Below, piece by piece: positions 1-13,199 of a DNA stretch of 64,000 nucleotides. The DNA lies in NCBI RefSeq assembly GCF_020085105.1, contig NC_058043.1, positions 19,396,667-19,460,666 on the forward strand, in the 5' to 3' direction. The notes below the pieces were generated by a model. That model made no database searches, was not told where the DNA came from, and saw only the letters and a program-made list of their open reading frames with translations. Position numbers and translations under genes: made by a program. This DNA is from Siniperca chuatsi (taxonomy: Eukaryota > Chordata > Actinopteri > Centrarchiformes > Sinipercidae). The stretch's first letter is position 1. The number at the start of each line of letters is the position of its first letter.

Positions 1-367
1 AATTGTTGGCTGACAAAGTCAAGTCAATGGCATCTTTATAAATCTGCCAGTCTACACTGATGTTTGAAACACAGCGAGAAATCCATCGTAGAAGAGCTAG
101 TCTCCACTTACGTACATTTACCTGAGTAGAATACAGTGCAATGTACCCACAAGTCATGTTGCATTGCAAAAGGTATTCTACTGTAGGATGTAAAAGATGT
201 CACAAAGTAGAAGTAGGCAAGACTGGTTGACAGAAAGTCAGTAGACCAGGAAAGTGAATTAGAAAACTTAATCCCAAAGCCATTCCTGGAAAAGCATCAA
301 ACTTCACAGATTGATATGAAACAGTGTCAGTGTGACATTTCCTAATGCGTCTTCTTGTTTGTTGCAG

Positions 368-3300
368 ATTTCTCACGCAGCCGTCAGTGCACTTTGTCGC
401 TCTATAAAGCTGCAGTGCGAACTGTACTCCTCTCGCCAAATAGCCATCTGCCTGGATCCTTATTGTGGTCTGGGCTTTGTCTTGTGGTGCCTCGCAAGGT
501 ACAGTAAACCGTCACCTACAGTACATACATGCTATGTACCACAGTTTTGGTCTCTATTTTGTTTTTGCTCCTCCATTCATCAACTTTTCTTCTTCTTCAT
601 GACTTGTCTTTTAGTGTTTACTCAGGACACCAGTCCATCCTGATTCCTCCTTTCGAGTTGGAGAGCTGCCTGTCTCTGTGGCTGAGCACGCTCAGTCAGT
701 ACCGTGTCAGAGACACCTTCTGCTCCTACTCAGTCATGGAGCTCTGCACTAAAGGACTGGGTAGTCAGACTGAGTTACTCAAGGTGAGGACTACATACAT
801 AGAGAGAATCATGAATGACAAACATGGAATATTTCTCAGGCATTTGATCATTTTGTGTGTGTGTTTTAGGCCCGTGGTGTGAGTCTGTCGTGTGTACGGA
901 GCTGCGTGGTGATAGCTGAGGAACGGCCTCGCCTCACCCTCACACACTCCTTCTCCAAGCTGTTTAAGGACGTGGGGCTGTCTTCCAGAGCTGTCAGCAC
1001 CGCTTTTGGTTCCAGGGTTAACTTGGCCATCTGCCTGCAGGTACACCAACCAACTTAACCTGGCTTCACATAGAAGTACACTTTGAACCTTGATGAGAAC
1101 CAGTGGGGCCTGTATGTACCTGTTCTTTGTGTGTTACAGGGCACCACTGGTCCTGATCCCTGTACAGTTTATGTGGACATGAAGTCCCTCCGCCATGACA
1201 GGTAAGAACACATGGACCATTTCAATCAGGGTGCCTGGTTGAAACAAACCTTTGAAAAGTCTTTCTAAATTTAAGGAGTTAAATTGTATTATGTCAGGCC
1301 TACTGTATACAATATGTGGAGTTTAGGTCTTAGCTGATGCTTCAGAGATCTGAATGATGATGCATCTCCTGTGTGGATTGTAGATTTTTGTGTAGATGTT
1401 TCATTCGTAATTCAATCAAAAGCTGAAGTTAACCTGTGTTTCTCCTAAATCACAACAATTCAAAAGACTTTACATCATGAAGCAGTCATTGAAAGGCATA
1501 AATGAAAACAAAACCTGTTAGACCTTAGATCCTCAGTGAAAACAAGAAAAACCTCCCTCATAAACCCAGCAACTCTGAACAGCGAAAGGAGATATGTGCT
1601 GTTCAGCATATCCAGCCATTTGGTCGGATAATTCTCATTTTGGAAAAAAAAAGGTTTGTTTTTAATGAATGACTGTGACTTTTGCAGAGTGAGGCTGGTG
1701 GAGAGAGGAGCACCTCAGAGTCTTCCTCTAATGGAGTCTGGCAAGGTGAGATGCTACATGTGTACACCCATGGTATAGATTCAGTTAATGAATTATTAAG
1801 TTAAAGTGGTGCATGCTGACAGCGTACGACTCATTTTGTTTCATCTACAGATACTGCCAGGTGTTCGGGTGATAATTGTAAATCCAGAGACCAGAGGTCC
1901 GCTTGGTGATTCTCATCTAGGCGAGGTGAGAGGAAGCCGTGCTCTCCTTTTGTGGTGACAACATGACGATATTTTGGCAAAATCGTGGGTAAAGCCTTCT
2001 TCCTTCTGAAGCCAGCCGTGACCCAATATGTGCTTTTCTCTCTTAGATCTGGGTGAACAGCCCTCACAGTGCCAGTGGCTACTACACCATCTACGGAGAG
2101 GAGAGTCTTCAGGCCAACCACTTCAACACCAAGCTCAGCTTTGGAGACCCGCAGACCTTATGGGCCAGGACGGGATACTTAGGTTTTGTGAAGAGGACCG
2201 AGCTGTTGGATGCCAGTGGGGGTAAATAGACCCTGACAGAGCTAAAGTCTAGATTTAGTTAGTCAGTCTTGATGAGTTTATTATGAGATAGTTTGTAGAT
2301 TATTAACACTTTAAAACAGGAAAATCTTAGAATGAATGAAACCTTCAAACTTAACAAACTGAAGTCTGCACACTCTAGCTGCTTACACAGTTTCTTCTAC
2401 TTTGTCTGAATGCTTTTCTGGGTGGATTATGTTGCCTGTATTTCTGTGCTCAGATCGGCACGACGCTCTCTTTGTGGTGGGCTCACTGGATGAGACCTTG
2501 GAGCTAAGAGGGCTGCGCTACCACCCAATTGACATTGAAACCTCGGTGTCCCGGGCTCACCGCAGTATTGCTGAGAGGTGATATACATACCTACCTGACA
2601 CACACACACACACAAACACACTTTCTTAATGTTCTTAGGTAACTACATATTGACCGGTAATATCCACCACTAAAATGCAAAGTGCTCCAACAGCAAAAGA
2701 AAGCATATTGTGATAAATACATTTAATTACGCTGTGTTAAAGTGTTTTGTCTGTAGAGCTGAAATATGCACAGGAGTGCTGTTATTTTAAAAGTGGATAT
2801 TTAAAGATCACAAAGACTGGCTTTTACTAGGTTTATTTTGCAGTTTTCTTGTTAGCTGTCATTGAGCATTTTTTACCTCACAACATAATCCCTGCCTTGT
2901 TTTTATCTCATGACCATGAACTAGGTTTCTTTTATTAGACATGTTAATGACAACACCTGTGTAATACAATTAACAATAAGGTGCGATACATTTCACTGAA
3001 ATTTAAAAAAGGTGATCACATACTGAAGTAATGGAAAGTTGGTTTAGAGGAATAGTTTGACATTTTGGGAAATATGCTTATTTGCTTTCTTGCCAAGAGT
3101 TAGATGAGAAGATTGATACCACTCTTGTGTCTGTATGTTATAGTGAGGCTACAGCCAGCAGCCGGTTATCTTAGCTTAGCACAAAGACTGGAATTGGGGA
3201 AACTGGCTCTGTATGAAGATAAAAAAAATACACCTGCCAGGACCTCGAAAGCTCACTAATTAACATGTTATAACTCGTTTGTTTAACCACAACTTGCCAT

Positions 3301-3760
3301 TTCTACACTTTGGTTTTTGTACAGATTAAAGTAGGCTAAGCTAACTGTCTGCTAGGGGTAGCTTCATATGTAGCATACAAACTTTAGAGTGGTATCAATC
3401 TTGTCATCTAAGTCTCAGCAAGAAAGCAATTAAGCGTATTTCAAAAAATGAACAATGCTTTTGGGTTAGGACTGTATTCTCAGTCACCCTGTTCTTGTTC
3501 CTCACAGTGCTGTGTTTACGTGGACCAACCTGCTGGTGGTGGTGTCGGAGCTGTGTGGTTCAGAGCAGGATGCACTGGACCTGGTGCCTCTGATAACCAA
3601 CGTGGTCCTGGAGGAGCACCACCTCATCGTGGGCGTGGTGGTTATTGTGGACCCCGGGGTTATACCCATCAACTCCAGGGGAGAGAAGCAGCGCATGCAC
3701 CTTCGTGACTCTTTCCTTGCTGACCAGCTGGATCCCATCTATGTCGCTTACAACATGTGA
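368..3760 (+). CDS. dip2b: dip2b, C-terminal part (nine coding exons; gene enters from the left edge)
   Basis: Disco-interacting protein 2 family: large cytoplasmic proteins with a DMAP-binding N terminus and two tandem acyl-adenylate-forming (AMP-binding, FAAL-like) domains; these exons encode most of the second one. Exons by splice site and frame: 368-498, 615-783, 870-1040, 1140-1201, 1688-1745, 1851-1925, 2047-2221, 2454-2577, 3508-3760. All junctions are GT-AG and phases fit throughout, giving 405 codons plus stop. Recognisable segments are SVYSGHQSILIPP, DTFCSYSVMELCTKGLGSQT, SFSKLFKDVGL, GPLGDSHLGEIWVNS, WARTGYLGF, ELRGLRYHPIDIETSV and the C terminus LADQLDPIYVAYNM. DIP2B is chosen over DIP2A or DIP2C because of the atf1, mettl7a and scn8a neighbours and residue similarity. 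The N-terminal two thirds lies outside the window. No frame damage is seen. Confidence 0.93.
3050..3452. mobile_element. foldback / MITE-like element with about 65-bp terminal inverted repeats
   Basis: The arm at 3061-3125 is an imperfect inverted copy of 3386-3450; both contain a TTGCTTTCTTGC / GCAAGAAAGCAA core and a GATTGATACCACTCT / AGAGTGGTATCAATC core. The unique centre is about 260 bp and has no coding capacity, so this is a non-autonomous DNA-transposon-type element. It sits in the last dip2b intron, ending about 55 bp before the final exon acceptor. The sequence resembles a repeat that is common in percomorph introns. Confidence 0.7.
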
Positions 3761-6640
3761 GGGGTTGTGGTGGTCCGGGCTTGGATGCTTCTGCACCATC
3801 ATCCCAGCATTCGACTACAGCTTGGCAGATGGTGAAAAGGAAAGGCATGAACCACATGTATTGCCACCCAGCCCTGTGTGACACCAGCATATCTTGGCCA
3901 CTGCATGTCTGTGATTGGACCTGCCATGTTTGGAGTTGTTCACTGTGTTTTATAGATAGAATTTTGCAAATTGGACAGAAGCAACATATACTGCATATGG
4001 CAAAGAGAAAAAAAAGACCCTGTTGCACTTTTGGGGGAAAGGGCGAAACAACACATACAACAGGACCACTTTTGAAATTAATTCTATATTAATGTCTTTG
4101 TGAAAATCCATCTTCTCATTCTGTACCTACCTATGTGTCCACACAGATTCCAAGAGCTACTAAACTTGAAATATTTTTACATGCAGCTTTCAAACAAACG
4201 CACACAAATCCATGCGCTGAGCCCTTGTCATTTCTCACTAACATGAATGAATAAAAGAGGGCAGATGAAAGCAAACCATCAAACAAGTAGCCAGTCTCAG
4301 TCTGTGTGCATTAAGAAAGCTTATTTTGTCCCATGATAATGAAGCCAAATAAATTTTCACAGCTTCCCTGCCCTCATATATTTCCTGCCTTATAAATCTT
4401 CAGCCATACATTCCTATCTTCATTTTTAGTGAATCTGCTATTAATGGCTGTTTATTCTCCTTTGGCTTTGACTAGTAGTGGAAATCCTGACAGATATCCA
4501 AAGGGATCAAAATAAAAGAGGAAAGAGGCCATATTCTGTACTGTACCTATAAAGGCCTGTTGTATTTTAGATACTGTACGTTACTGTATAGATATTTTTA
4601 ATTGTATAAATGTATAAATGCTTGACTTATCTCTCTCAGTTGATGGTTTGTGGATAGGTAACCCAGCTGGGAGATGATAACAGTAGCAGAAAGAAGATTG
4701 TAAATAAGATTTAAAAGTTTTGACAGTACTTTTGAAGTGGAATATTAGTTGTATAATGGAGGGTAAAAATGAATTACTTTAAAGCATTGTTAGTCAGGAT
4801 AGATATAACATTGCACTTTCTCAAAAATTGTCTATTTTATTATAACAATGAGGCATTATAACTAATGATTCAGGAGCATATATTATTCTGAGGATTCCTG
4901 GTTGAGGAGCTTTGAGAGTTTACCAGGAGGGCTATCACTGTTAACGCCAGGGACCTTTTCTGTCGGCCATTGAAAAAAAAACTGATGCAAGGAGAAGGCT
5001 AAAATCAATATCATGACTATTTTCAGGCTACCAGGTTATTTTTTTAAAACTTAAAAAATAGGCCCACAACTATTCATCTAATATCCATTGCCATTGTACT
5101 TTGTATTGCTAAACAGTCATACCCCTCTCAGTTTTGTATCGCAAATGTTTGGCCCTTTCCTTTTCCTCTCCACACTCAAAGTTCATTCAAACTGTGTTTT
5201 GTCTTTGTGCAACTTTGTAAAAAATTACTTTGAATTCCAACAGGATTGTTGTTGGTACTATACAGTAAGTCTGTAGTCAATAGAGGCAAGTCATCATGTA
5301 TCTGGATTATTTTCTTTGTTCAGTCACTGGATTTCTAAGCACTTGCAAAGAGTGCAGTTGCAAAGCTGAGCCACATCTGAAACACCCTTGATTGGCAAGA
5401 AAAGTAAGTGTATTATAAAGAAAAGGGTAAAAAAAAATTGCATCAAGATGCATTTGCAAAATGTATTTGGTTTCCTGCAATTGTGTTCTTTCCTTGTGCT
5501 CCTTGCCATAATTTATAGGTTCTTTGTACTGGATAATACTATATTTCAGTGATGAACCCTTAATGTCAACATGTAAATAGTTTTTCGTTATTTTTGGACT
5601 TTTGCATTTGTACCATTATAACATTCAATCATGCCAAACAAAATATTAGAAATATGTTTAATCATTTCAAAGTAAACAGGAATATGATCCACTGAATTGC
5701 ACTGGTGGTACTTTACAGTAGGTTTCTACTGTGTGGACTGATTGATTTAACTATCCCCATTTCATGTTACATTACATGTGTTGTAGAAATATAATGCTTG
5801 AAATTTGGTTTTGCCCAGTTTTAAGTCCACCTAGAGAAAAAGACTAATAGCACTTCATCTTAGCTTTAACATAGCATCCCTCGTTTGCAGCAGAATGTTT
5901 GCATGACTCAGCCAAGCACAAGAAAAAATCAGCTTGAGGCACAAGTGGGGGAGATATATCTGTATGAAATAGTATATTCAGGGAACAAAACTCATAACAC
6001 AGGGATGGACCAGGTGGTCCCTTGGTGCAATCTGTGAATAATACCCATAAAATGTAGACGTTTGTCAAAACAAATCTTGTAATTAAGGCAGACCTTGCTA
6101 ACCTAATGAGCAAAAAGAGGGGTTACTGACAACCATTGTCCATCTACCATCTACCTGCTTCGCTGGGAAGTCTACAAGGGCTTCCTTTGGTTTCCGCTCT
6201 TTTACTCTATCAGAGTACTTACACACTATGCAATCCCAATGACAGTGCAATTTAATTTCAACGCTTGCACAGTCTGGTGAAATATACATGATGCTTATAC
6301 ATTTTGTAATAACTAAGAACAGAGGACTGATGAAATTTAACCAGTAGTGTACTTACAACTGCATTAATCTCTCTTGAGTTGTTCTATTGATATTTTGTGT
6401 ATGCACTCTTGGTATGTTGTATATTAATTATTTGGTGAATTCTTAACTTCTCCATGAGGGTGTGATCCACTGATGAATCTTTAATGTTAGGGAGGTGCTT
6501 TAACTCATATAGTAATCAAGAAATCAAGGTGGTACACCCCTTCCCATTTTTCTCATTTATTTTCTATTTTGGTTTGTTGTACTTTGTTTTATACTTTATG
6601 TAAAAGTAATACAGAATAAACAAAAGCATTTAATCATTTC
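3761..6640 (+). other. dip2b: probable dip2b 3' UTR
   Basis: About 2.9 kb of A+T-rich non-coding sequence follows the dip2b stop codon. AATAAA signals lie at 4250-4255, 4348-4353, 4511-4516 and 6615-6620. The last is followed by a T/G-rich stretch and is the best candidate for the distal poly(A) site; the earlier ones could give short isoforms. The mammalian gene also has a long 3' UTR. No frame here resembles a known protein. The end is inferred, not observed. Confidence 0.5.
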
Positions 6641-6644
6641 AGTT

Positions 6645-7630
6645 GTCCTGGTATTCATGAGTTTAGTAATGATGTAACAGTGATTGAAATTGACCTTATA
6701 GCATCACTCTTTGGATTATTACACAACTTGCATCCTTACAGTGACGGCATGTTTGAAAATTTGTCAGAATGGACAGGAAAGATATTTTTTGTCACAAAAT
6801 AAGCAAATTCAGAGTAACATCAAAAGGTATCTCTGCTGGCTCATGCAAAATGATAAGTCAAACTTGGCACTGACTATACACATAACTTGTAGCAAACGGG
6901 TTAAAACATCGGCATGGTTCTAAATAGACTATGTTGTTCTGGTCTGGTTTCAAGAACAGATGACCAAACACAAGAGGGCACAATCCGTGATCCAAGAATG
7001 GAAAGTGAGGGAAAAGTAATGAGATCTTTTGCTTGAGTAGAAGTAGCAATATCTCAAGTGTGAAAAATGTGCAAAACTACAGTCATTCATAATTTTAATT
7101 ACATAAAGTACAGAAGTATTATCAGCAAAATGTATATAAAGTCTTAAAAGTAAAAGTATTTACTATGCAGAATGGCCCCTGTCAGCGTGTTATATTATTG
7201 GATTATTATTACTGATGCATTACCTCATTCACAGCCTTTTAATGTTCTAGTTGGTTAATGCAAAGATAATTTTGAGTGCTTTATTTACTGTTGGGTAGTT
7301 TAATATGTAACGACACCTCATATTTTACAGGATAATCATATGTTTGAGTGTAAAATGTTGATTGTCAAAGTCATTAAATCTGTCAAATAAATGCAGTAAA
7401 ACAATATTTCCACTTTCCCCCACTTCTGTATCTATCAGTTGCTCAAACTCTTTTCACCAATCACAAAGCCCAAAGAAACTATTACGTAATGCGTCTTTAC
7501 CAAGCAGAACCGCCCATTTCCTTTGGGAAAAAAGTGGTCAGCTATTTTTTTTAAGCTGACATCTTTGTATTTTTAGCTGTTAGCCATTGCTGCTAAGTAA
7601 CGTTTCAAGGTATTTCTTGTATCAAAGTAT
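6645..7630. other. dip2b-atf1 intergenic spacer
   Basis: A+T-rich sequence between the presumed dip2b poly(A) site and the CpG-rich atf1 promoter. No coding similarity, RNA gene or clear repeat structure was seen. Confidence 0.5.
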
Positions 7631-8460
7631 ATACACGAATTGCACGAAGTCCACGCTGTGAACAAGAGCAGTTACGCGGCCTTTGAAAAGGTAAATTTTG
7701 GCTGGCTGAGCGGTAATTTTTGTGCTCGTCTGGCTGTCTGCTCCGCTGTGGCGGTAATGGCGGCTGTTGCTTCGTCAACTCCTCGCCGTTTTACGAAAAG
7801 GGAAGGTGTAGTTAGCTTAATGGCTCCCCGTATCGCTGACGTCTATTGACGCGGTAACTTGCGTGCCAGTGACAGAGTTACACATATTTGCTCATTGGGA
7901 CAAAAGCTCATCCACCCTGTGAACCAGAGTAACCAAACTTGCCTCGCTTGTTGCTCTGAAACTGTTGTTTTTAACGGTTTAAACTGGTTAACATCCGTTT
8001 AACTGAACGTTAGCTGTCGTTAACTAGCAGCGGTAATGTCCGTGAGGTCGAACATTTTAGCAGTAATGACTCGAAGCATAACTTTATATTTCAGCTGCAA
8101 ATGTTTGCCTGGGATGGAGTCGCACACTTTGTTAAATGTTGCATTTAGTTAAATCGTGAGAGAAAAAAGTTAACAGTGTTGACTGTCGGGCCTAGCTACG
8201 TTCGGTAACTCCATGTTAACGTTAGTTCCATTGGCTAACACGTTTGAACCAAAGAGGAAGTCCGATCTTTAGTTAGCTTAAACTCACCTGTTTAACTTTA
8301 GAAGAAACGATCAGCTAAATTACGAAACTGTGATTTGATATTGCTCTGATCTGTTCCACACTGGTCGGGAAGAGTTGTTAATTAACGCTATATTAACAAA
8401 TAGCTCGCGGGCCACAGCGGAGCACAGGCAACCCCGCCACATTGTGTTACATTAGAGCCA
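7630..8460 (+). promoter_or_regulatory. atf1: CpG-rich atf1 promoter / 5' leader region
   Basis: Base composition changes abruptly here: CpG dinucleotides become frequent around 7660-7870 and 8000-8450 in otherwise CpG-poor DNA, immediately upstream of the exon carrying the atf1 start codon. A CRE-like TGACGTCT lies at 7837-7844, with a second TGACG six bases further on. A non-coding first exon is expected because the start-codon exon has an acceptor (cccag at 8491-8495). One candidate donor is GAAAAG|GTAAAT near 7690, but the transcription start cannot be fixed by eye. Confidence 0.55.
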
Positions 8461-8500
8461 TTGTAATACGGTAATATTGATTTATTTGTTCCCAGTTACT

Positions 8501-11500
8501 ATGGAAGAAGTGCAGCCGGGCAGCAATGGCACTGAGTCACAGACTACCATCATTCCCACTACCATCACAAGCTCTCAGTTCTCACAGATAGCACAACAGG
8601 TAACTTAATAGATCCCTTTCAAAATACCATTATAAGTAGCTCATAAATACTGCCATACTATATTGCCACAGTTGCACTGCTAATACCACAAGTCCACTTT
8701 GTTTATGAATGCCATGCTGAAAGCATACTTTTACGGTCTTATTAATGCAGCTGCATTTTCTGGTTTATATGTTTAGCAAGTTTGTTTTAACTCTTGCTGT
8801 CATACAGCTTAATATTTAAGAAGGATCCAACAATGAAGCGGTTTCCACATAACTCTTATTGTGTTAGCCTTCATCAGCAAACCTAGAGAAAGACAATTGG
8901 AATTGAAACCAGATCTTTAAAAATTACATTGTATAAAGTAATTTGCACAATGACATTTGAAGTAGTTATAGTACTTATTCTCACTATCCAGTATAAATGA
9001 AGTCTTTAACAGAAGACTTATCTGTCAATTTTGTAATAAAGGGAGGAATGACTGAATCTGGAGTTTAGTGTGACAAGTCTGCTTGATGTTGTCTTTACTT
9101 TATCCTTGTTGATGTACTAGAAGCTGTTCCAATAACTATCTTGACAGTAGAAAACAGTCTGTTCCTGAAGGACCTTAAGTTCCTGTCTGACCTCAAAGGA
9201 TCTGATAAACAGTGGTTCTCAACTTTTATGGACTCAAAGCATAAATTAATTCATACTTTATCATACTGTAACAAGACCCATTATGTGTTCACTTAGATGA
9301 AATTATATAGTTAGTAGGTTTCTTAAAGTAGATTTTAAATAATCAGTTCACCCAAATTACAAGTTTTCCACTGATCCCTTGTGATATCTGGTCATACAGA
9401 TCATTTTGGTTTTATGAGATATCCACCTTGAAGATTTCAGCCAACAGCCCACTACAATGATGGAGAATTGAATTATGCCCACTTTATTTAAAAAACTATA
9501 TTTGAAAACTCAACTTTAACTTGTATTTGCAAAAACTATGGATTGGTTACTCAACCCATCACTGACATTTCAAGACTATTTCTTCAGTAGAGCAGCGAGA
9601 TCTGTAGATTATCCAGAGTAACCTGGGGATTATCTTTTGGGAAAACACATTGCTGCTGAGTTTTTCAAATGTATTTTTTCAATTCTCTGAGGAGCACAAG
9701 TGAAATTCCACTCACTTTTATTGCATTAGAGTGGTAGATATCTATACTGGGCACATGAAACCAAAACCGTCTCCATGGCTTGACGCCACTAGATGTAAGT
9801 TAGAAAATATGTTTTGTGTAATTTGGGTGAAATGATGACCCTTTTAAGAAATTGATTTTTTTATTTCGAATGAAGTCTCAATGTGCTTCTGAACTCACTT
9901 TTTTGCACACACAAATTGAATGCAATTGCCATGATAAATATACTGTATTTTGTGGATTTAAAATTGTGTTTGTGTTTTAATAGATGTCACTAGGTGGTTC
10001 TTCTGTGGCTGTTGTACAGCTGCCAGGGGGTCAGTTTCAGGTTCAAGGAGTGATCCAGTCTGCACAGTCATCAGTCATCCAGTCCCCTCAGATGCAGACT
10101 GCACAGGTAAGACCACCTGGTTTTATTGACACTGTAATCATTTGTTTAATTCATCTTCTTAGTTTCTTTTTACAAACTGTCAATATGCCATTTTATACAA
10201 TTACTTTTATGCACTCTGTTAATCCACCTCCCTCTTTCAAGGCCCAGGGTTCAGATAGTGAAGATTCACAGGACTCGTCAGACAGTGGAGTTACAGCCCA
10301 AAAGACCAGAGAAATACTGGCAAGACGGCCTTCATACAGGTAAAAAAAAAAACAAGCACAGACACAACACAAAATCTGTTTTGTGAGATGAATGCTAAAT
10401 CAAGTGACCCTCCTCTTCTCACCTTTATAGAAAAATCCTAAATGAACTTTCATCTGAGGAAATGGCGCACATTGAGGGAAAGGATAACAGCCTGGCATCC
10501 ACAGGAGGTGTTACAGTACCCACCACCCAAATCTACCAGACCAGCAGCGGCCAGTACAGTATGAACTTCTCCCTTCTATAGTACTTGCACAGAAAAGAGT
10601 GGGCCCCAAAGTGGGGTCCATCGGCCTTTGAAATTGAGAATGTGTTTTCAAATGTTGTGTATTTGTAGGCCACAGAAGTAATAAAAAGAAAATTTGGCAT
10701 AATTATGATTGTTATGTATGTTTAGTTAATCTATGCTTTCATATTAGTGTGCTCACCAGATGGCTGTATATCGGAAACCAAACTTCTTGTAAGCTATTGG
10801 CCAAAGTGACTAATGGGCAAAATTCCCAAAACGTCTGTGATTTTATTTTTTTAAGGAGTACTCTGCAGTACTCAGAATGTTAACCTAGCCAGCTGAAATG
10901 TGATTTTTACTTGTGTTTTACCCGATTCTGATGCCATGTGTGTGATTATTCTAGTTACCATAGCCGCTAATGGCACAATCCAGCTGGCAACTCCAGGGTC
11001 CGAAGGCATTCAGGGACTACAGGCTGTCACCATGGCCAACTCGGGTGGAGCCCAGCAAAGCACCACCATCCTGCAGTATGCCCAGACACCTGACGGCCAG
11101 CAGATACTGGTGCCTAGCAACCAGGTTGTTGTACAAGGTGAGCAAAACATGGCATATTCTAAGAAAATGTATCTGAATTTCTAAGCCAATTTTATCTGCT
11201 AATGTAGTCACCTTTTTGTATGTGGATTCAAGCAGGTGGCTAATTTGACTGCTGGGCATATGCCAAAATGTGTTTGGTGTTCAGACAGACTATAGCACTG
11301 AGTCAAAAAATACAGTCTCCACATTTATTTCAATTAGGGGTCTGACAAGGAAAGAAAAAGCAGGGTGGTCCAGCAAAAAGTTGAGCCTAGCTGGAGCTGT
11401 TATGACCCCAGTTGTCTTTTGACTGTCGTGTTTCCCTCAGGTGCAGGAGGAGAGATGCAAACATACCAGATCCGCACAGCTCCCGCATCCAGCTCCCTGC

Positions 11501-12481
11501 CTCAGACTGTAGTAATGACCTCTCCTGTGGGACTATCTCAGGGCAAGACTGATGATCCAACAGTGAAGAGGGAAATCAGGCTTGCAAAAAACAGGTATGT
11601 GTACAGTTTATTTCTGGGTTTTGGATAATGAAATAAAAGTCAGAAAAATGTAAAATCTCAGACATTCTTGATGAAGAAAACAATATTTGTCTACAATGAT
11701 CTATACTTGGTATGTAAAGTAAAGTATGTAAGTATGTAAAATAAACATAAATTGTCAGATAGATACAGTAAAAGAGAAAGGACTGTCTTGACTCTTCCTC
11801 CTCTCATTACTGTAGTAGTGAATGATGTAATGTTCTGCTCTCCACTCGATAAATAACAAATTATTTTATTATTCAAATATAGAACACGGCTCTGCCTTGG
11901 GTGTTGCCTTTGCTGTTTGGTTGTTTGGTTAATTTTCATGTTAGAGTTGAGAGAATGGCAACTTGCCGACCTCTCTTTTGTGTTGAACGATGCACAGGAG
12001 GACTATTACAGGACAAACAATTTGGGTGTGGTAAAAAAACAACTGGTTTTGTGATGATGCAATGCCTCCATTACTGGAATTTTGTGGAGCCTAGAAACAG
12101 GCAAATTTTTCCCAGTAAATTGTAAAGTATCTTTGTTGTGAGCACATTACTTGCACATATCTTGCTGTTGTTTTGGGCAGATAGGGGTAGGTGATGTGGA
12201 GAAAATCCTTTATCAAGGTCTATGTAATTTTATGTTGCAGTAGTGACAATACTGTACATTGTGATGTACTGTAGGTACATGCACTCTTTGCATAATCTTT
12301 CAGTTGGACTAACTACACTTTCCCCCACTCTTTCAGAGAGGCAGCCCGTGAATGTCGACGGAAGAAAAAGGAATATGTTAAATGCCTGGAAAACCGCGTA
12401 GCTGTTCTTGAAAACCAAAATAAGACCCTGATTGAAGAACTCAAAACATTAAAGGACCTTTATTGTGTTAAAACAGGATAA
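8501..12481 (+). CDS. atf1: atf1, CREB/ATF1-family bZIP transcription factor
   Basis: cAMP-responsive activator: it binds CRE sites as a leucine-zipper dimer and is activated by phosphorylation of the kinase-inducible domain. Coding exons: 8501-8599, 9984-10106, 10242-10339, 10431-10558, 10955-11137, 11441-11594, 12337-12481, giving about 309 residues. Order: start MEEVQPGSNG; a glutamine-rich exon (VAVVQLPGGQFQVQGVIQ); the kinase-inducible domain with the PKA site RRPSYRKIL; a second Q-rich region (IYQTSSGQY, TTILQYAQTPDGQQILVPSN); then the basic region NREAARECRRKKKEYVKCLE and zipper VAVLENQNKTLIEELKTLKD. ATF1 is favoured over CREB1 by the ending LKDLYCVKTG, the N terminus and synteny with dip2b and scn8a. 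The human protein (271 aa) lacks the first Q-rich exon. The exon 3 acceptor is ambiguous (after 10241 or 10247). Confidence 0.92.
9344..9838. mobile_element. MITE-like element with inverted termini in atf1 intron
   Basis: The left end CAGTTCACCCAAATTAC at 9344-9360 is mirrored by GTGTAATTTGGGTGAAATGA at 9817-9836, making imperfect terminal inverted repeats around a 0.45-kb non-coding centre. The ends and the internal GATATCTGGTCATACAGAT-like segment match a repeat I recognise from many teleost introns. The family name is not certain. Confidence 0.6.
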
Positions 12482-13195
12482 CCTGTTTGAATAGAGGTTG
12501 AGGATTGAGACAAAATGTGGGAGCGGCACAGCTCAGCCATTTGGATATGAACAGGGTTTCTGGGAACACTTCATTTCAGGCTGAGATCCTCCAATTTTTT
12601 TTACTCTGTTTGATATAAAAGTGACTTGTGATGGCAGTAAGATATACTCGACAAATAAAAAAGAAATTGGCATTTTTCCACCTGCTGTGTTTTTAAAAAA
12701 AATTGCTAATGCTATAACATTTATAGTTGTGTACATTTTTAATACTGGGAGGTTTGAAATTGTGATCTTTAACTTTGAGTCTCAGTTTCTAAATGTATCC
12801 CTTTTCTTTTTTCTTGTGTTTTTAAAAATGTTGCTGTTGGAGTTATTTTTAAAAAATCTTCTAACAGCATCTGTAATTACTACACAGACATAATTCCTGT
12901 TTATATTGTGAACCAGCAATTCCCCTCATTTCCCTACAAGGAGATGTTACAGTTGTCATTCCTTTATTTTTGTGCAATGGAATATAAAGGGTAACAGAAA
13001 TTATGACATTGAGTGTGGTTATTTCTTGGCAGTTACTTAGACAATCAGGGAAAAAAGCACAGTGTCCAGGTAATATTTATTATGTACATCTTGGGAGGGG
13101 TGGGGAAGAACAAACGGTGTATGAAATGTTGCTGATTCTGTAAGTAAATAAATATATTTTCACTGAATAAATGCAGTGTGACTAGTGTAATTTTT
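12482..13195 (+). other. atf1: probable atf1 3' UTR
   Basis: A+T-rich sequence follows the atf1 stop codon. AATAAA signals lie at 12654-12659, 13147-13152 and 13166-13171. The last two, spaced 19 bp apart and followed by a GTG/TTTT-rich stretch, are the likely distal site. Confidence 0.5.
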
Positions 13196-13199
13196 GTTC

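Noticed and set aside
7640..7849. 69-codon frame in the atf1 CpG region
   Set aside because: Chance frame in CpG-rich leader DNA; not in phase with the atf1 coding exons and without similarity.
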